Positions 1-11,149 are shown, counted from the stretch's first letter. The stretch: 36,285 bases of DNA from Methyloglobulus sp. (GCA_009695535.1 SHZQ01000004.1:1-36285), one strand, 5' to 3'. The notes: generated by a model from the sequence alone, not told the origin. Translations and numbers: made by a program.

Positions 1-234
1 TTTACCTTGAAACTCTGCTGGAACTTTTGTTATTGTTGATGCTGTTGCTGTTGGCGTTGGAGTTGGATTAGTTGGTAAAGGCTGAGGTGCATTTAATTGT
101 TTAGCTATAGAGTTAACTTGATCAACAGCACTAGTTACATCTGATAGATCAAAAGCACTTACGTTACCGCTTTGTATCTGCAAGCTGATTGATAATGTGA
201 TGATTAAACTAGATTGTTTAACAATCATTTTCAT
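1..234 (-). CDS. Hypothetical secreted protein, partial (runs off left edge); MKMIVKQSSLIITLSISLQIQSGNVSAFDLSDVTSAVDQVNSIAKQLNAPQPLPTNPTPTPTATASTITKVPAEFQGK...
   Basis: Manual reverse-strand translation: ATG at 234, 78 codons open to position 1; signal-like N-terminus and P/T-rich linker; same strand and close spacing as the next two genes. Confidence 0.65.
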   Translation of the reverse strand, partial: MKMIVKQSSLIITLSISLQIQSGNVSAFDLSDVTSAVDQVNSIAKQLNAPQPLPTNPTPTPTATASTITKVPAEFQGK

Positions 235-238
235 CCCC

Positions 239-961
239 TTATAAATTCTCTTGATTGTCAGAATCTAGTGGAGATGCATTATTAACTTTAATAGAATTAG
301 CTTTCTCATTTGACTTCTTCCGATTGTAAAATAACCAACCGATAACGACAACTAACAAAACTAAAATAACCAGAGAAATAACAACTAAAAATTTATAGAG
401 CCCCTCATTTCCAGTACCAGATAAATAAGAATTTACTCCACCTGCTACTGTTCTATTAACATCAGCACCCGATTGAACTACGTCGATTTCCGTAGCCTCT
501 TTTTTTCTAGCTAAAGCGGTTTCTTCTGAAACAGTTTTAATTCTGTCATTTGCTATAGCAGCCTCTAAATCTGCTTTCGCTTTAAGGCGTTGTGTTTCTA
601 AGGCTTCTTGTTCTATTTTTAAGGCTGATTGTTGCTTGATATATGCACGCTCTTCATCTTCTTGCGTTTGAGATCTGGCTTTATCTTGCAGTCTTTCTGC
701 TTCTACTTTACTCGCTGCGACTCTAGCTCTTTCAATAGCAGCCTTATTCGCTTCAGCTCGCATCTGCATAGATTTCTCTTGTAATCTACGATCAGCGTTA
801 CGTTGTTTAATAGTTATATCTTCTAATCTTTTTTGTTCAGTTTGTTGTGCAGCTATAGATTGTGTTTGTGCATTATCAAGGGCATTCAATTGGTCAGTAA
901 GTGAAGGATCAGCGATTGCTAACCTACTAAATAATAGAAAAAAATAAATTAACTTTTTCAT
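239..961 (-). CDS. Hypothetical protein with signal peptide, long charged coiled coil and single C-terminal TM helix
   Basis: Complete ORF; MKKLIYFFLLFSRLAIA leader; A/E/K/R/Q-rich coiled coil; FLVVISLVILVLLVVVIGWLFY TM segment. Confidence 0.75.
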   Translation of the reverse strand: MKKLIYFFLLFSRLAIADPSLTDQLNALDNAQTQSIAAQQTEQKRLEDITIKQRNADRRLQEKSMQMRAEANKAAIERARVAASKVEAERLQDKARSQTQEDEERAYIKQQSALKIEQEALETQRLKAKADLEAAIANDRIKTVSEETALARKKEATEIDVVQSGADVNRTVAGGVNSYLSGTGNEGLYKFLVVISLVILVLLVVVIGWLFYNRKKSNEKANSIKVNNASPLDSDNQENL

Positions 962-962
962 A

Positions 963-1475
963 CTATTTCTCTACTGGTACCGGGCAAACTGCATTTGGTT
1001 GAATGCGTGTTTCATTAGGTCCAGTGGATATTATTAAGGCTGTTGCATTAGGTTTGAACTCACATAATTTACCAACTTGAGCAGAAGTAAATAATTTACC
1101 ATTTTCAACATAAGCTATTGATACACCTTCAACCAATACCTTATCTGCCACCAAAGACCCAGCAGCTACACCTAATCCAGCACCACCTGCGGTAGTACCA
1201 AATGTTTCACCACCACCTAAGCCGCCAAGCCCTCCACCGAGACCACCAGCTAATGCCCCTAGTACTCCACCAATAACCATTGCTTGCTTTTTCTGCTCTG
1301 CGTTATCAACCTCAATTTGAGCTGGTAAAACAGCTGTTATTTTTATTGTTCTTGCTGCCTGGGTAGTATTAACCTGTCCAGCCCTATAAACATTGCCTTT
1401 TAGGTTTTCGCCTGTTGTAGCACAACCTGTTAATGCAATTAAGGTAGATGTAACAATTATATTATTTATATTCAT
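963..1475 (-). CDS. Glycine-zipper outer-membrane lipoprotein (SlyB/PcP-like)
   Basis: Lipobox-like LTGC near the N-terminus, VYRAGQVNTTQAARTIKI motif, GGVLGALAGGLGGGLGGLGGG glycine zipper. Confidence 0.75.
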   Translation of the reverse strand: MNINNIIVTSTLIALTGCATTGENLKGNVYRAGQVNTTQAARTIKITAVLPAQIEVDNAEQKKQAMVIGGVLGALAGGLGGGLGGLGGGETFGTTAGGAGLGVAAGSLVADKVLVEGVSIAYVENGKLFTSAQVGKLCEFKPNATALIISTGPNETRIQPNAVCPVPVEK

Positions 1476-1806
1476 TTTTTTTCTCAGGAAAATTAAGTTT
1501 TTATGTTATGCCTTACTTTCAGTTTCTGTACTAGAAAAATCAACTAGCCTATTAAAATCAATAAGTAACTTACGATAATTATTGATTTTATTCAGAATGG
1601 ACTCTTTATTAATGCGTGTCAATTATAGTATTAAAATTGCGGTAATAAAGTTTTGTAACAATTATAAGATACATTCAGTACAAATTATTTTTAATAAGGA
1701 GTGATATTTTTTAGCTCATAAAGTCTTACATAATGCAGATTTCAAAAACAATTTTCATCGCCTATTCAAAGTAACTTTTTTTCACATTTAAAAATTACAA
1801 CTCATC

Positions 1807-2058
1807 ATTGACCTGTTCACCGTATTCTCCTTGGCAATCCTGGTGTTTGCGGTGGAGCAGGGCTTATTGGGCGGCTCGCCCGATATGCAGATCACGGGTA
1901 ACCAGTCTTCGGCGTTTGATTTAAATTGGTATCAAGACAGGAGTCTATCCTTGCCCCAAGCAACGGCGGTTTCCGTGCCGATGGCGTATCGGTTGCTGAT
2001 GTTGCTGTGGCCGTTCTGGCTGGCAGCGTCACTGCCCAACTGGCTGAAATGGGGCTGA
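1807..2058 (+). pseudogene. Remnant of a hypothetical membrane protein (DLFTVFSLAILVFAVEQG ... VSVPMAYRLLMLLWPFWLAASLPNWLKWG)
   Basis: Open frame without a good upstream start/RBS; hydrophobic C-terminal segment; higher GC than its AT-rich flanks. Confidence 0.35.
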
Positions 2059-2197
2059 AACTGCTATGCCGCCAACGGCCTGTGGAATAAAAAAGTGGAA
2101 AAGGGAGAAAATAAAAAGATGGCTTCAGAACAAAAATATTCAAGTAATTGAATTTATAAGTATTTGCTACGAAAACTGATGGCGCATTGTATGTAAG

Positions 2198-2251
2198 GTG
2201 ACGGAAAAAGCGTTGGATATTTTAGTGGCTGATGACAGCGAAGATGATTGA
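2198..2251 (+). pseudogene. Possible remnant of a response-regulator receiver N-terminus (VTEKALDILVADDSEDD*)
   Basis: 17 codons ending TGA; ILVADDSEDD resembles the receiver-domain acidic pocket start. Confidence 0.25.
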
Positions 2252-2384
2252 ACTGAGAATCTGTCAATCAATTTAAGGTTAGTGTACTTATGGAATGCTG
2301 ATGAACGTAGGCAACAAGAATGTCAGTACGTATGCTGTCAAAATATTTGATTAAATCAGATTAATTGTAAGCAACAAGTAGATT

Positions 2385-2419
2385 AACCCTGCCAGCGTTC
2401 TAACAGCACTGGCAGGGTT
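2385..2419 (-). terminator. Hairpin terminator downstream of the 2427..2813 gene
   Basis: Perfect 11-bp inverted repeat aaccctgccag/ctggcagggtt immediately after the stop codon; no strong U tract. Confidence 0.7.
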
Positions 2420-2426
2420 TACTGAA

Positions 2427-2813
2427 TTAAATTAATGGCTTCAAATCTGCAAAAGCTTTTTCTGCTTTTGTTAAATGTTCCTCAATACCTTGCATTGAGT
2501 TATTCTTCGCCATCGTTCTGGCTTTTTTCAATACATCGTTAGCGCGTGAGCGTTCTCTGTCAACTACGTCATTAGCATTAACTTCTTTGCTGTAATCCAT
2601 GCCTTGTTTGATGATTTTGTAAACATCATCACCTTTTGCGCCAGATGCGACAGCCGCTTGTGCTTCCTTGATTTTACCGACTACCAAGTCAATAGCATCA
2701 GCTGGTGAATACGAAACTCTGCCCTCACCAGCTTCTGCTAGAACGACTGTAGAAAAAGCACCCATAGCCATAGCAATGAGGGAAGAAAGAACGATTGTTT
2801 TTAAGGTTTTCAT
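2427..2813 (-). CDS. Small periplasmic helical protein (SmbP-like fold guess)
   Basis: Signal peptide MKTLKTIVLSSLIAMAMGAFSTVVLA from the internal ATG at 2813; all-helical charged mature part; followed by a hairpin terminator. Confidence 0.7.
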   Translation of the reverse strand: MKTLKTIVLSSLIAMAMGAFSTVVLAEAGEGRVSYSPADAIDLVVGKIKEAQAAVASGAKGDDVYKIIKQGMDYSKEVNANDVVDRERSRANDVLKKARTMAKNNSMQGIEEHLTKAEKAFADLKPLI

Positions 2814-2981
2814 ATTTGGACTAATCCCAAGTGTGTATAGCGTTGTTTTGGTCAATTATTTTGTACCGCCTGCAATTCTATCATGTTTGGTAGGCTTTTA
2901 CCCGAAAGCAACTGAAAAGATAGGGTGACCAATACTAACAAATCAATATTAATGGTAACTGAACAGGATTAAAGCGGTTGT

Positions 2982-3173
2982 TTAATCATCATCTCTTTTG
3001 ACATCAATGTGACTGTCTCCAAATTCATCCTCGGTTAATAGGAATAAAATGGGCGCACAGCAGACCGAGCAATCTTCGTAATAACTTTGCTCCCCTGATG
3101 AATCATCCACTAGGACAGCAATAGATTCACCACAATAAGGGCAATCGATAAAAGCCTCTTGTTGAAATTGCAT
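2982..3173 (-). CDS. CPXCG-motif cysteine-rich protein
   Basis: CPYCGES...CSVCCAPI; 63 aa acidic zinc-ribbon-like protein. Confidence 0.8.
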   Translation of the reverse strand: MQFQQEAFIDCPYCGESIAVLVDDSSGEQSYYEDCSVCCAPILFLLTEDEFGDSHIDVKRDDD

Positions 3174-4003
3174 TAAACGCTTCTAAGCAGCTTATCCAGC
3201 CAAGATGTTGGCAACAGACGTTTGAGGAAGGCGAAAAGATAGGTGGGGAAAGTGACGAAATAACGTATTTTTGGGCTTGTTGATTCTACGGCATGGATAA
3301 CTTTTTCTGCGACGGCTCTGGCAGGCAGAGTGAAGGGAACTGCCCCGCCCTCTGTTTGCAGGCGTTCTTCCATACGTGCGTAGGTGGCTTTATGAAAGCT
3401 GGATTCTGTAGCTATGTTATTCTTATATAAGGAAAAAGAATTTTTCCTGAAATGGGTCAAGATTGGACCAGGCTCTATAAGTGAAACCGAGATATTACTG
3501 CCATGCAATTCCAGTCTTAAAGTATCTGCCAAGCCTTCCAGGGCATATTTGCTGGCGTTATAAGCTCCTCGGTAGGTCATGGCGACCAGTCCCAGGATCG
3601 AACTATTGTAGATAATTCGTCCATGACCTTGCTTACGCATCACAGGAATCAATAGGTTGGTCAATTCCTGGGTACCGAAGACATTGGTTTCAAACTGGAA
3701 TCTTAGGACTTCACGACTTAAGTCTTCGACGGCTCCTGGCTGACCAAAAGCAGCATTGTTGAATAGTACGTCAATGTTATTGTCGGTCAGCACTAAAGCT
3801 TTTTTGACGGCCTTTGTAATGCTTTTACTGTCAGCTAAATCTAGTTGAACAGTCAGGAAACCTTCTTGTTGCAAACGGGAAACATCTTCCTCTTTTCTCG
3901 CGCTCGCGATAACTTTATGACCACGGGCTTTTAATTCGATAGCTGTGGCATAACCAATACCGGTTGAACAACCGGTAATGAGTATGGTTTTCGGCGGTAT
4001 CAT
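3173..4003 (-). CDS. SDR family short-chain oxidoreductase
   Basis: TGCSTGIGYATA Rossmann motif, NNAAFG, YNASKYALEG catalytic motif. Confidence 0.92.
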   Translation of the reverse strand: MIPPKTILITGCSTGIGYATAIELKARGHKVIASARKEEDVSRLQQEGFLTVQLDLADSKSITKAVKKALVLTDNNIDVLFNNAAFGQPGAVEDLSREVLRFQFETNVFGTQELTNLLIPVMRKQGHGRIIYNSSILGLVAMTYRGAYNASKYALEGLADTLRLELHGSNISVSLIEPGPILTHFRKNSFSLYKNNIATESSFHKATYARMEERLQTEGGAVPFTLPARAVAEKVIHAVESTSPKIRYFVTFPTYLFAFLKRLLPTSWLDKLLRSV

Positions 4004-4596
4004 TGCGGATTTACTGCCAATTTCTGTTCAGAGACATAGAATTTTTTCGCCGAGCTGCAATCCACAAGGATAGCCAACGCATCTTTCGTGCTTTTATCAC
4101 TTAATTCCACGGATTCAACTCGTCCACATTGACCTGTGGCGAGTGACTTTTCAGTCGCTTGCCGTCTAAACCGTTCAACATCTGGTAGTCTATTTTGGTA
4201 AATTTTAACTAAGGGTGTTAAATCATCAAGCTTATAGGGTGGAGTGGCAAAGGCTGAATATTTTTGGGGATTATTTTTTATCAAAAACTGGTTTTTAGCA
4301 TTTTCATCCAGAGTGCTTTGTTTTAATGGTGACTGTTTTTGGAGTGGATCTTGTTCTTCAAGTTTTTTTTGTGCCTCTTTAGCTTCCTGTTCTTGTTGCG
4401 ACAACGCTTTCTGGTTTTCTTGTTGATTAAGATCCGTGGAACCGCCTGTTTTCACATTTAGCTCAACTTTGTTTTGCCCCTCTGCACAGGGTTTTGAACG
4501 ATAGGTTTTGTTGCCACTGGCATCCGTGCATTTATAAACGCCCGCTGATAACGGCATGGAAACAAGCAATTCCAAGGTTAGCAGTGTAAATTTCAT
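4000..4596 (-). CDS. DUF4124-type secreted protein
   Basis: Signal peptide followed by VYKCTDASGNKTYRSKPC (DUF4124 motif); overlaps the next gene by ATGA. Confidence 0.8.
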   Translation of the reverse strand: MKFTLLTLELLVSMPLSAGVYKCTDASGNKTYRSKPCAEGQNKVELNVKTGGSTDLNQQENQKALSQQEQEAKEAQKKLEEQDPLQKQSPLKQSTLDENAKNQFLIKNNPQKYSAFATPPYKLDDLTPLVKIYQNRLPDVERFRRQATEKSLATGQCGRVESVELSDKSTKDALAILVDCSSAKKFYVSEQKLAVNPQ

Positions 4597-4648
4597 TATT
4601 GCCTCAATTTGTACGTAAAAGTTCGTCCGTTAGAGTATAGAAGATATA

Positions 4649-5989
4649 TTAGCCAAGGTCATCGCAGAAAGTGTTTTTTTCTTGGAAATGCGAACTTGTC
4701 CACAAGAATAATACCGCTGTAATCAACATTATAATAGTAAAAAACCAAAAATAGCTGGCACCCGCGAGCTTGCTGGTGCCATCGGCATTATGAATAAAAA
4801 AATTGACTGCGCTGGTGAATAAATTGCCAACGGCTATCGACAAAAAATAAAATGCCATCACGAATGATTTCATAGTGTTAGGTGCTTGTCGATAGGAGAA
4901 CTCAAGGCAAGTAATGGAGATCATGACTTCTGCCGAGGTGAGTATGAGGTAGGCGATAAGCTGCCAGCTAATGTTAGGGGCATTGCCTTGGTCTAATTGC
5001 ATTTGAATAATGCTGGCAGCAGCAAAGGCAATGACCGTGAGGAATAGCCCGATGGCCATTTTCCTTATGGCGGTAAGATTGAACAAGGTATTTAAAAAGG
5101 GATAGAGGATGTAAGTGAACAGCGGGGTTAGCAACATGATAAGTAATGGATTCGCGGCTTGAATTTGTGATGGCAGCAGCTCAATACCAAAAATAACGCG
5201 ATCCATTTTTTGGGCTTGCAATATCCACGATGAGCCAATTTGTTCAAAAAGCGCCCAAAAAACGGCAATAAAGACATAAACAGACGCTAATTTCGCTAAA
5301 GTTGTCATTCCATGTGGGCTAATCATTGCTTTTATAAAGCCGATACCCGCAGGCTTTATATGGACGAACTGATAACGTCCAGACCAGAAAATAACGGTTG
5401 CAATCAGCATTAATACGCCTGGAACTGCAAATGCTACCGATGCACCATAATGTTGCAGCAGCCAAGGGCTAATCAACATGGCTGCAAAAGCCCCCAAGTT
5501 GATAGAAAAATAAAACCAGCTAAATACTTTACCAATCAGATGTTGATTATGTTCTCCAAATTGGTCGCCTACGTGGGCAGAAACACAGGGTTTTATGCCG
5601 CCAGCACCCAAGGCAATTAAGCTCTGACCAAGCAGTAAGCCCATAAGTGTGCTATCAATAGCCAGGGCTAAGTGACCTAAGCAGTAGACCAAAGATAACA
5701 AAATGATGGTTCGATATTTGCCTAAAACACCGTCCGATACTAACGCGCCTAACATCGGCATAAAATAAACCGCCGACACGAATAGGTGAAAATAGCCTTG
5801 TGCTTCTTGTTCGGAGATGACCGCCAATGCGCCCGTGCTGTTTGTCATATATTGTGTCATAAACACAACCAGAATCGCCCTCATCCCGTAATAGCTAAAC
5901 CGTTCAGCCGCTTCATTCGCCACAATATAAGGGATGCCTGACGGCAGTGTGTTTTGGTGCGGTTCAGGCTGGTATTTATAGGATTTCAT
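4649..5989 (-). CDS. POT/PTR family MFS oligopeptide:H+ symporter
   Basis: NEAAERFSYYGMRAILVVFMTQYM motif, GGIKPCVSAHVGDQF, ~12 TM segments; start MKSYKYQPEPHQ preferred over the ORF-track start. Confidence 0.9.
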   Translation of the reverse strand: MKSYKYQPEPHQNTLPSGIPYIVANEAAERFSYYGMRAILVVFMTQYMTNSTGALAVISEQEAQGYFHLFVSAVYFMPMLGALVSDGVLGKYRTIILLSLVYCLGHLALAIDSTLMGLLLGQSLIALGAGGIKPCVSAHVGDQFGEHNQHLIGKVFSWFYFSINLGAFAAMLISPWLLQHYGASVAFAVPGVLMLIATVIFWSGRYQFVHIKPAGIGFIKAMISPHGMTTLAKLASVYVFIAVFWALFEQIGSSWILQAQKMDRVIFGIELLPSQIQAANPLLIMLLTPLFTYILYPFLNTLFNLTAIRKMAIGLFLTVIAFAAASIIQMQLDQGNAPNISWQLIAYLILTSAEVMISITCLEFSYRQAPNTMKSFVMAFYFLSIAVGNLFTSAVNFFIHNADGTSKLAGASYFWFFTIIMLITAVLFLWTSSHFQEKNTFCDDLG

Positions 5990-6161
5990 GGCATATTGCA
6001 GGAGATATGTTTTTTGGCATATAGAACCGAATAACAATCAGCTTGGTACTGGGTGGCGGTTGGTGGTCATTATAACGACAATTGCCATTATCGGATTTGC
6101 ATTCCTGAGCAGGGTTGCTAGGGTATTTTTAGGCTAAAGCCGACAAAATTCAAAGTTAAGA

Positions 6162-6167
6162 TATAAT
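6162..6167 (+). promoter_or_regulatory. Putative -10 element (TATAAT) for pyrE
   Basis: TATAAT 31 nt upstream of the pyrE ATG; the -35 is not convincing. Confidence 0.4.
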
Positions 6168-6197
6168 TCAATGGCAAACAACTGAACAATAACCTTA

Positions 6198-6833
6198 ATG
6201 CACAACTATCAAAAAGAATTTATTGCCTACACGCTGGACTGCGGCGTACTGAAATTCGGTGAATTTCAGCTAAAATCAGGTCGAATTAGCCCTTATTTTT
6301 TCAACACCGGTCTGTTTAACACCGGTGCAAAATTGAGCAAGTTGGGCAAGTTCTATGCCCAGGCACTCATACAATCGGATATAAAGCCCGATATTTTGTA
6401 CGGGCCAGCCTATAAAGGCATTCCTTTGGTGACTGCAACCGCCATTGCCTACGCACAAATAACAGCCAGCGACATTCCTTTTGCATTTAATCGCAAAGAA
6501 GCCAAAGATCACGGTGAAGGCGGTGATTTAGTGGGTTCCAGCTTACAAGGCAGAGTGCTAATCGTTGATGATGTTATCACTGCTGGCACCTCAGTTAGAG
6601 AATCCGTTGATATTATTTTACGTGCGGGTGCTGTTCCAGCAGGCGTTTTGATCGCGCTGGACAGGCAGGAAAAAGCGCAAAATGGACATTCTGCTATTCA
6701 GGAAGTCACGGATTGCTTTAAAATTCCGGTGTTAGCGATTATTACACTGGAAAATATTATCGACTACATTGAAACTTATGCGGGCAGCCAATTGGACGCA
6801 ATACTTCAGTACCGGAAGCAGCATGGCATTTAA
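6198..6833 (+). CDS. pyrE: Orotate phosphoribosyltransferase
   Basis: LKSGRISPYFFNTGLFNTG, VLIVDDVITAGTSVRE PRPP loop. Confidence 0.97.
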   Translation: MHNYQKEFIAYTLDCGVLKFGEFQLKSGRISPYFFNTGLFNTGAKLSKLGKFYAQALIQSDIKPDILYGPAYKGIPLVTATAIAYAQITASDIPFAFNRKEAKDHGEGGDLVGSSLQGRVLIVDDVITAGTSVRESVDIILRAGAVPAGVLIALDRQEKAQNGHSAIQEVTDCFKIPVLAIITLENIIDYIETYAGSQLDAILQYRKQHGI

Positions 6834-6978
6834 TGTTAAACAGGTATCAAAAATAAGCTTACTAAAACTTACAGTTCCACGGATGTAGCCTACAATTAGC
6901 GAGCTGTAATATAGCTGATAAGATGACTATTCTTACTTATAAAACCATGTCAGAAACCAAGGGCTTGCTATAAGTAAT

Positions 6979-8895
6979 ATGGAATTTAAAGAGCAAATGC
7001 ACGAATACTCGCTATGGCGAGCAAAGTTGATACAGGGTATAGAAATGTATCATCAGTGGCGTATACGCTACGATGTGAACGATCCCCACAGTAACAGCAC
7101 CATTCTGAATGTGCTTAGTTGTCTGCAACAAGACCGTATAACGTTGGCTTTCGTTGCAGAATTTTCGCGCGGTAAAAGTGAACTCATCAATGCTCTGTTT
7201 TTTGCTGAAATAGGTTTTGGGCTACTTCCGTCTTCGCCCGGACGTACGACCATGCCGCCAACGGAACTCTTTCACGATGTAGAAGGCGGTGACCATATCC
7301 GCTTGTTAGAAATTGAAAGTCGGCTTGAAGATATTTCTATGGCGGAGTTTAAAAATACACCCGAAAGATGGAAGCAAATCGATTTAGATTTTAACTCGCC
7401 AGCGCAAATGCAGGAAGCCTTCAAGGCATTGGTAGCCACAAAAATGGTTGACCGTGAGCTTGCTGATAAGCTGGGCTTATGGAATGAACGTGAAGCGGCC
7501 GAGCAAGGCATTATTAATCCAGAAAAAGTGGAAGTCCCGTGTTGGCGGCATGCCATCATCAGCCTCCCCCATCCGCTATTAAAAGAAGGCTTAACCATCC
7601 TCGATACCCCTGGCTTGAGTGCCCTGGGAGCAGAGCCCGAGCTGACCTTAAGTATGTTGCCCAGCGCTCAAGCCGTCGTGTTTGTCATTGCCGCAGATAC
7701 CGGTGTCACCAAGAGTGATATGGATATGTGGCGTAACCACGTATGTCATGCCCGTGGTGGTAGCAAGCGCGGTTTGGCGGTAGTAATGAACAAAATCGAT
7801 TCTATGTGGGATGATTTGTCAGGTGATACGGGTTATCAAGCATCGATCCAGTCGCAAGTTAAAACCTCCGCAACCACCTTAAAAATTGAAGAAGGGGCTA
7901 TTTTTCCCGTATCTGCTAAGCAAGCATTGCTTGCCAAAGTTAAACAAGATAAAGTCTTGCTGGAAAGAAGCAGGATTTCGTTATTAGAGACTTATCTAGC
8001 GGAGGATATCGTCAAACAACGGCGCAATATCCTGATGGAAATTGTTACCAGAGACATTGGCTTTTTGGTCAATGAGTCACTAAGTTTAACGGAATCGTCA
8101 CTGGCAAACGGAATCTCGCAGCTTGAGGAATTTAAGAAAATTGACTTTCAAAATCAGGATATGACGGGTAAGTTGATGGCGGAAACCCGTGATCGGCAAA
8201 ATCTGTACATGTCCAACATTGAAAACTTCCAGGCCAGTCGCATCGTATTTATTGTTCAGGCCAAGATGTTGATTGATTCTTTCTCTAAGGAAAGAATTGA
8301 TGCCATCATCAAAAATACCAAGCATGGTATGTCGAAAAGCCTGACGACTTACGGCATGAAACAAAGCATTCGCAAATTGTTTGATGATTTACGTGATTTG
8401 CTGCAAGATTCGGTCGATATTACCAACGAAACCCGCCGTCTGGTCAAAGCTATACACAAAAAATTCTATGATGAATATGGCTTTAAAGAGATAGAACCTC
8501 AGCTATTCTCGATTAAACAGTACCAGTTTGAGCTTGAGCAAGTGTTTGCGGAAGGCGAAACTTTCCGAGTCAGTGCCAAGACGACGATGACCGAGCAGAG
8601 TGCTGTAATCAACAGGCTTTATAGCACCTTGATTGCAAGGGCTAGGAACATACTCAGGCAGGCACATGCCGATGCAGGGGCGTGGAGCAACGATGTATTG
8701 ACACCATTAATGCACCAAATTAAAGACCACAAGAAAAAAATCGAAAATCGTTTGCAAATGCTAAAGAAGATGAACGAATCTAAAGGCACGGTAGCCGAAA
8801 ATATTGCTGCACTTGAAGCAGAGATTGAGCCGCTTAAGAGGCAAAGAAGTGAATTGATGATGATGATTAAGGGAATGCAGATTAACGATAGTTAG
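6979..8895 (+). CDS. Dynamin-like GTPase (bacterial DLP)
   Basis: FSRGKSELINALFF P-loop, RTTMPPTE switch I, LDTPGL, VVMNKID, long helical C-terminal half. Confidence 0.85.
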   Translation: MEFKEQMHEYSLWRAKLIQGIEMYHQWRIRYDVNDPHSNSTILNVLSCLQQDRITLAFVAEFSRGKSELINALFFAEIGFGLLPSSPGRTTMPPTELFHDVEGGDHIRLLEIESRLEDISMAEFKNTPERWKQIDLDFNSPAQMQEAFKALVATKMVDRELADKLGLWNEREAAEQGIINPEKVEVPCWRHAIISLPHPLLKEGLTILDTPGLSALGAEPELTLSMLPSAQAVVFVIAADTGVTKSDMDMWRNHVCHARGGSKRGLAVVMNKIDSMWDDLSGDTGYQASIQSQVKTSATTLKIEEGAIFPVSAKQALLAKVKQDKVLLERSRISLLETYLAEDIVKQRRNILMEIVTRDIGFLVNESLSLTESSLANGISQLEEFKKIDFQNQDMTGKLMAETRDRQNLYMSNIENFQASRIVFIVQAKMLIDSFSKERIDAIIKNTKHGMSKSLTTYGMKQSIRKLFDDLRDLLQDSVDITNETRRLVKAIHKKFYDEYGFKEIEPQLFSIKQYQFELEQVFAEGETFRVSAKTTMTEQSAVINRLYSTLIARARNILRQAHADAGAWSNDVLTPLMHQIKDHKKKIENRLQMLKKMNESKGTVAENIAALEAEIEPLKRQRSELMMMIKGMQINDS

Positions 8896-9041
8896 TTGTT
8901 GGTTAATCGAAAGCGCTTAATCAAGAGTGATATAAGCGCAACTGAAAGACCTCAAATATTTTTTAGAGTCAGATTTGTGTTCGGAAAGCAGGTTAAAAAC
9001 TCAGCGTTGCTTTCGCATGTTAACTTATCCACCTTGATTTA

Positions 9042-9446
9042 GTGCGTCCTGACAGATATAATCCTCAAACTAATGTATTTGGAGGTTTTGTGGCGGCTAG
9101 AGGTTCATCTACTGTCGCTAAAATCCTGGGCTATCAAGTATTGATAATCGCGGTAGTTAGCTTGGGTTTTGGTGTTGGAGGATGGCAAAAAGCCTTCTCA
9201 GCAACCATAGGCGGGTTAGCCGCGCTCATTCCAAATCTGTATTTTGCGCTCCGCGTGGCTGGATCGGCGGAGCAAGACGCGAGGAAGATTTTACGATCTT
9301 TCTACGTGGGTGAATCAGTGAAGCTGTTGTTGACAGTGGCACTGTTCATGTTGATTTTTCAAATCCCAAGCATTGAAATTGTACCGCTGATGGTAGCTTA
9401 TGTCGCTGCCTTGTCGGTTTTTTGGTTTGCGCTCTTAATGCAGTGA
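9042..9446 (+). CDS. atpI: ATP synthase subunit I (GTG start; internal starts possible)
   Basis: Small multi-TM protein immediately upstream of atpB; FSATIGGLAALIPNLYFALR. Confidence 0.85.
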   Translation: MRPDRYNPQTNVFGGFVAARGSSTVAKILGYQVLIIAVVSLGFGVGGWQKAFSATIGGLAALIPNLYFALRVAGSAEQDARKILRSFYVGESVKLLLTVALFMLIFQIPSIEIVPLMVAYVAALSVFWFALLMQ

Positions 9447-9487
9447 AAAAGAGCTGCGTTAAGTTTAATTAAGATGCAGCGAATTAA

Positions 9488-10303
<816 letters not shown>

Positions 10304-10313
10304 CTATTTATAA

Positions 10314-10634
<321 letters not shown>

Positions 10635-10669
10635 GGCTTTAAATATAACAGTCACGCGAGGAACAGTCC

Positions 10670-11140
10670 ATGAGTATCAATATTACTCTGATTGGCCAAA
10701 TGATTACCTTTGCACTCCTTGTTTGGTTTGTCATGGAGTATGTTTGGCCAGTATTATTTGCCGCTTTAGAAGAACGTAAAAAGAAAATAGCTGACGGTTT
10801 GGCGGCGGCTGAAAAAGGTCATGAAGACATGTTGGTGGCGGAACAAAAGGCCAAAGGGCTTTTAAAAACCGCTAAAGACCAATCATCTGATATTGTTAGT
10901 TTGGCACAAAGACAAGCTAACGAGATCGTTGAAGAATCCAAAAACACTGCCAAAAAAGAAGGCGACCGCTTGATTATTGCCGCAAAAGCGCAAATAGATC
11001 AAGAAGTTCAACATAGCAAGGAAATCTTGCGTAAAGAAGTTGCTGTTCTGGCCGTCGCCGCAGCAGAACAAATTTTGGTTGCGGAAATCGACAAAACCAA
11101 ACACCAAGAGATTGTGAATAAAATCTCAAAACGTTTATAA
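10670..11140 (+). CDS. atpF: F0F1 ATP synthase subunit B
   Basis: [28 protein letters not shown]-terminus plus coiled coil. Confidence 0.97.
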   Translation: MSINITLIGQMITFALLVWFVMEYVWPVLFAALEERKKKIADGLAAAEKGHEDMLVAEQKAKGLLKTAKDQSSDIVSLAQRQANEIVEESKNTAKKEGDRLIIAAKAQIDQEVQHSKEILRKEVAVLAVAAAEQILVAEIDKTKHQEIVNKISKRL

Positions 11141-11149
11141 GGTCATAAT

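Noticed and set aside
7068-7598. Minus-strand ORFs within the dynamin gene
   Set aside because: Antisense shadow frames with no domain signals; the plus-strand GTPase explains the region.
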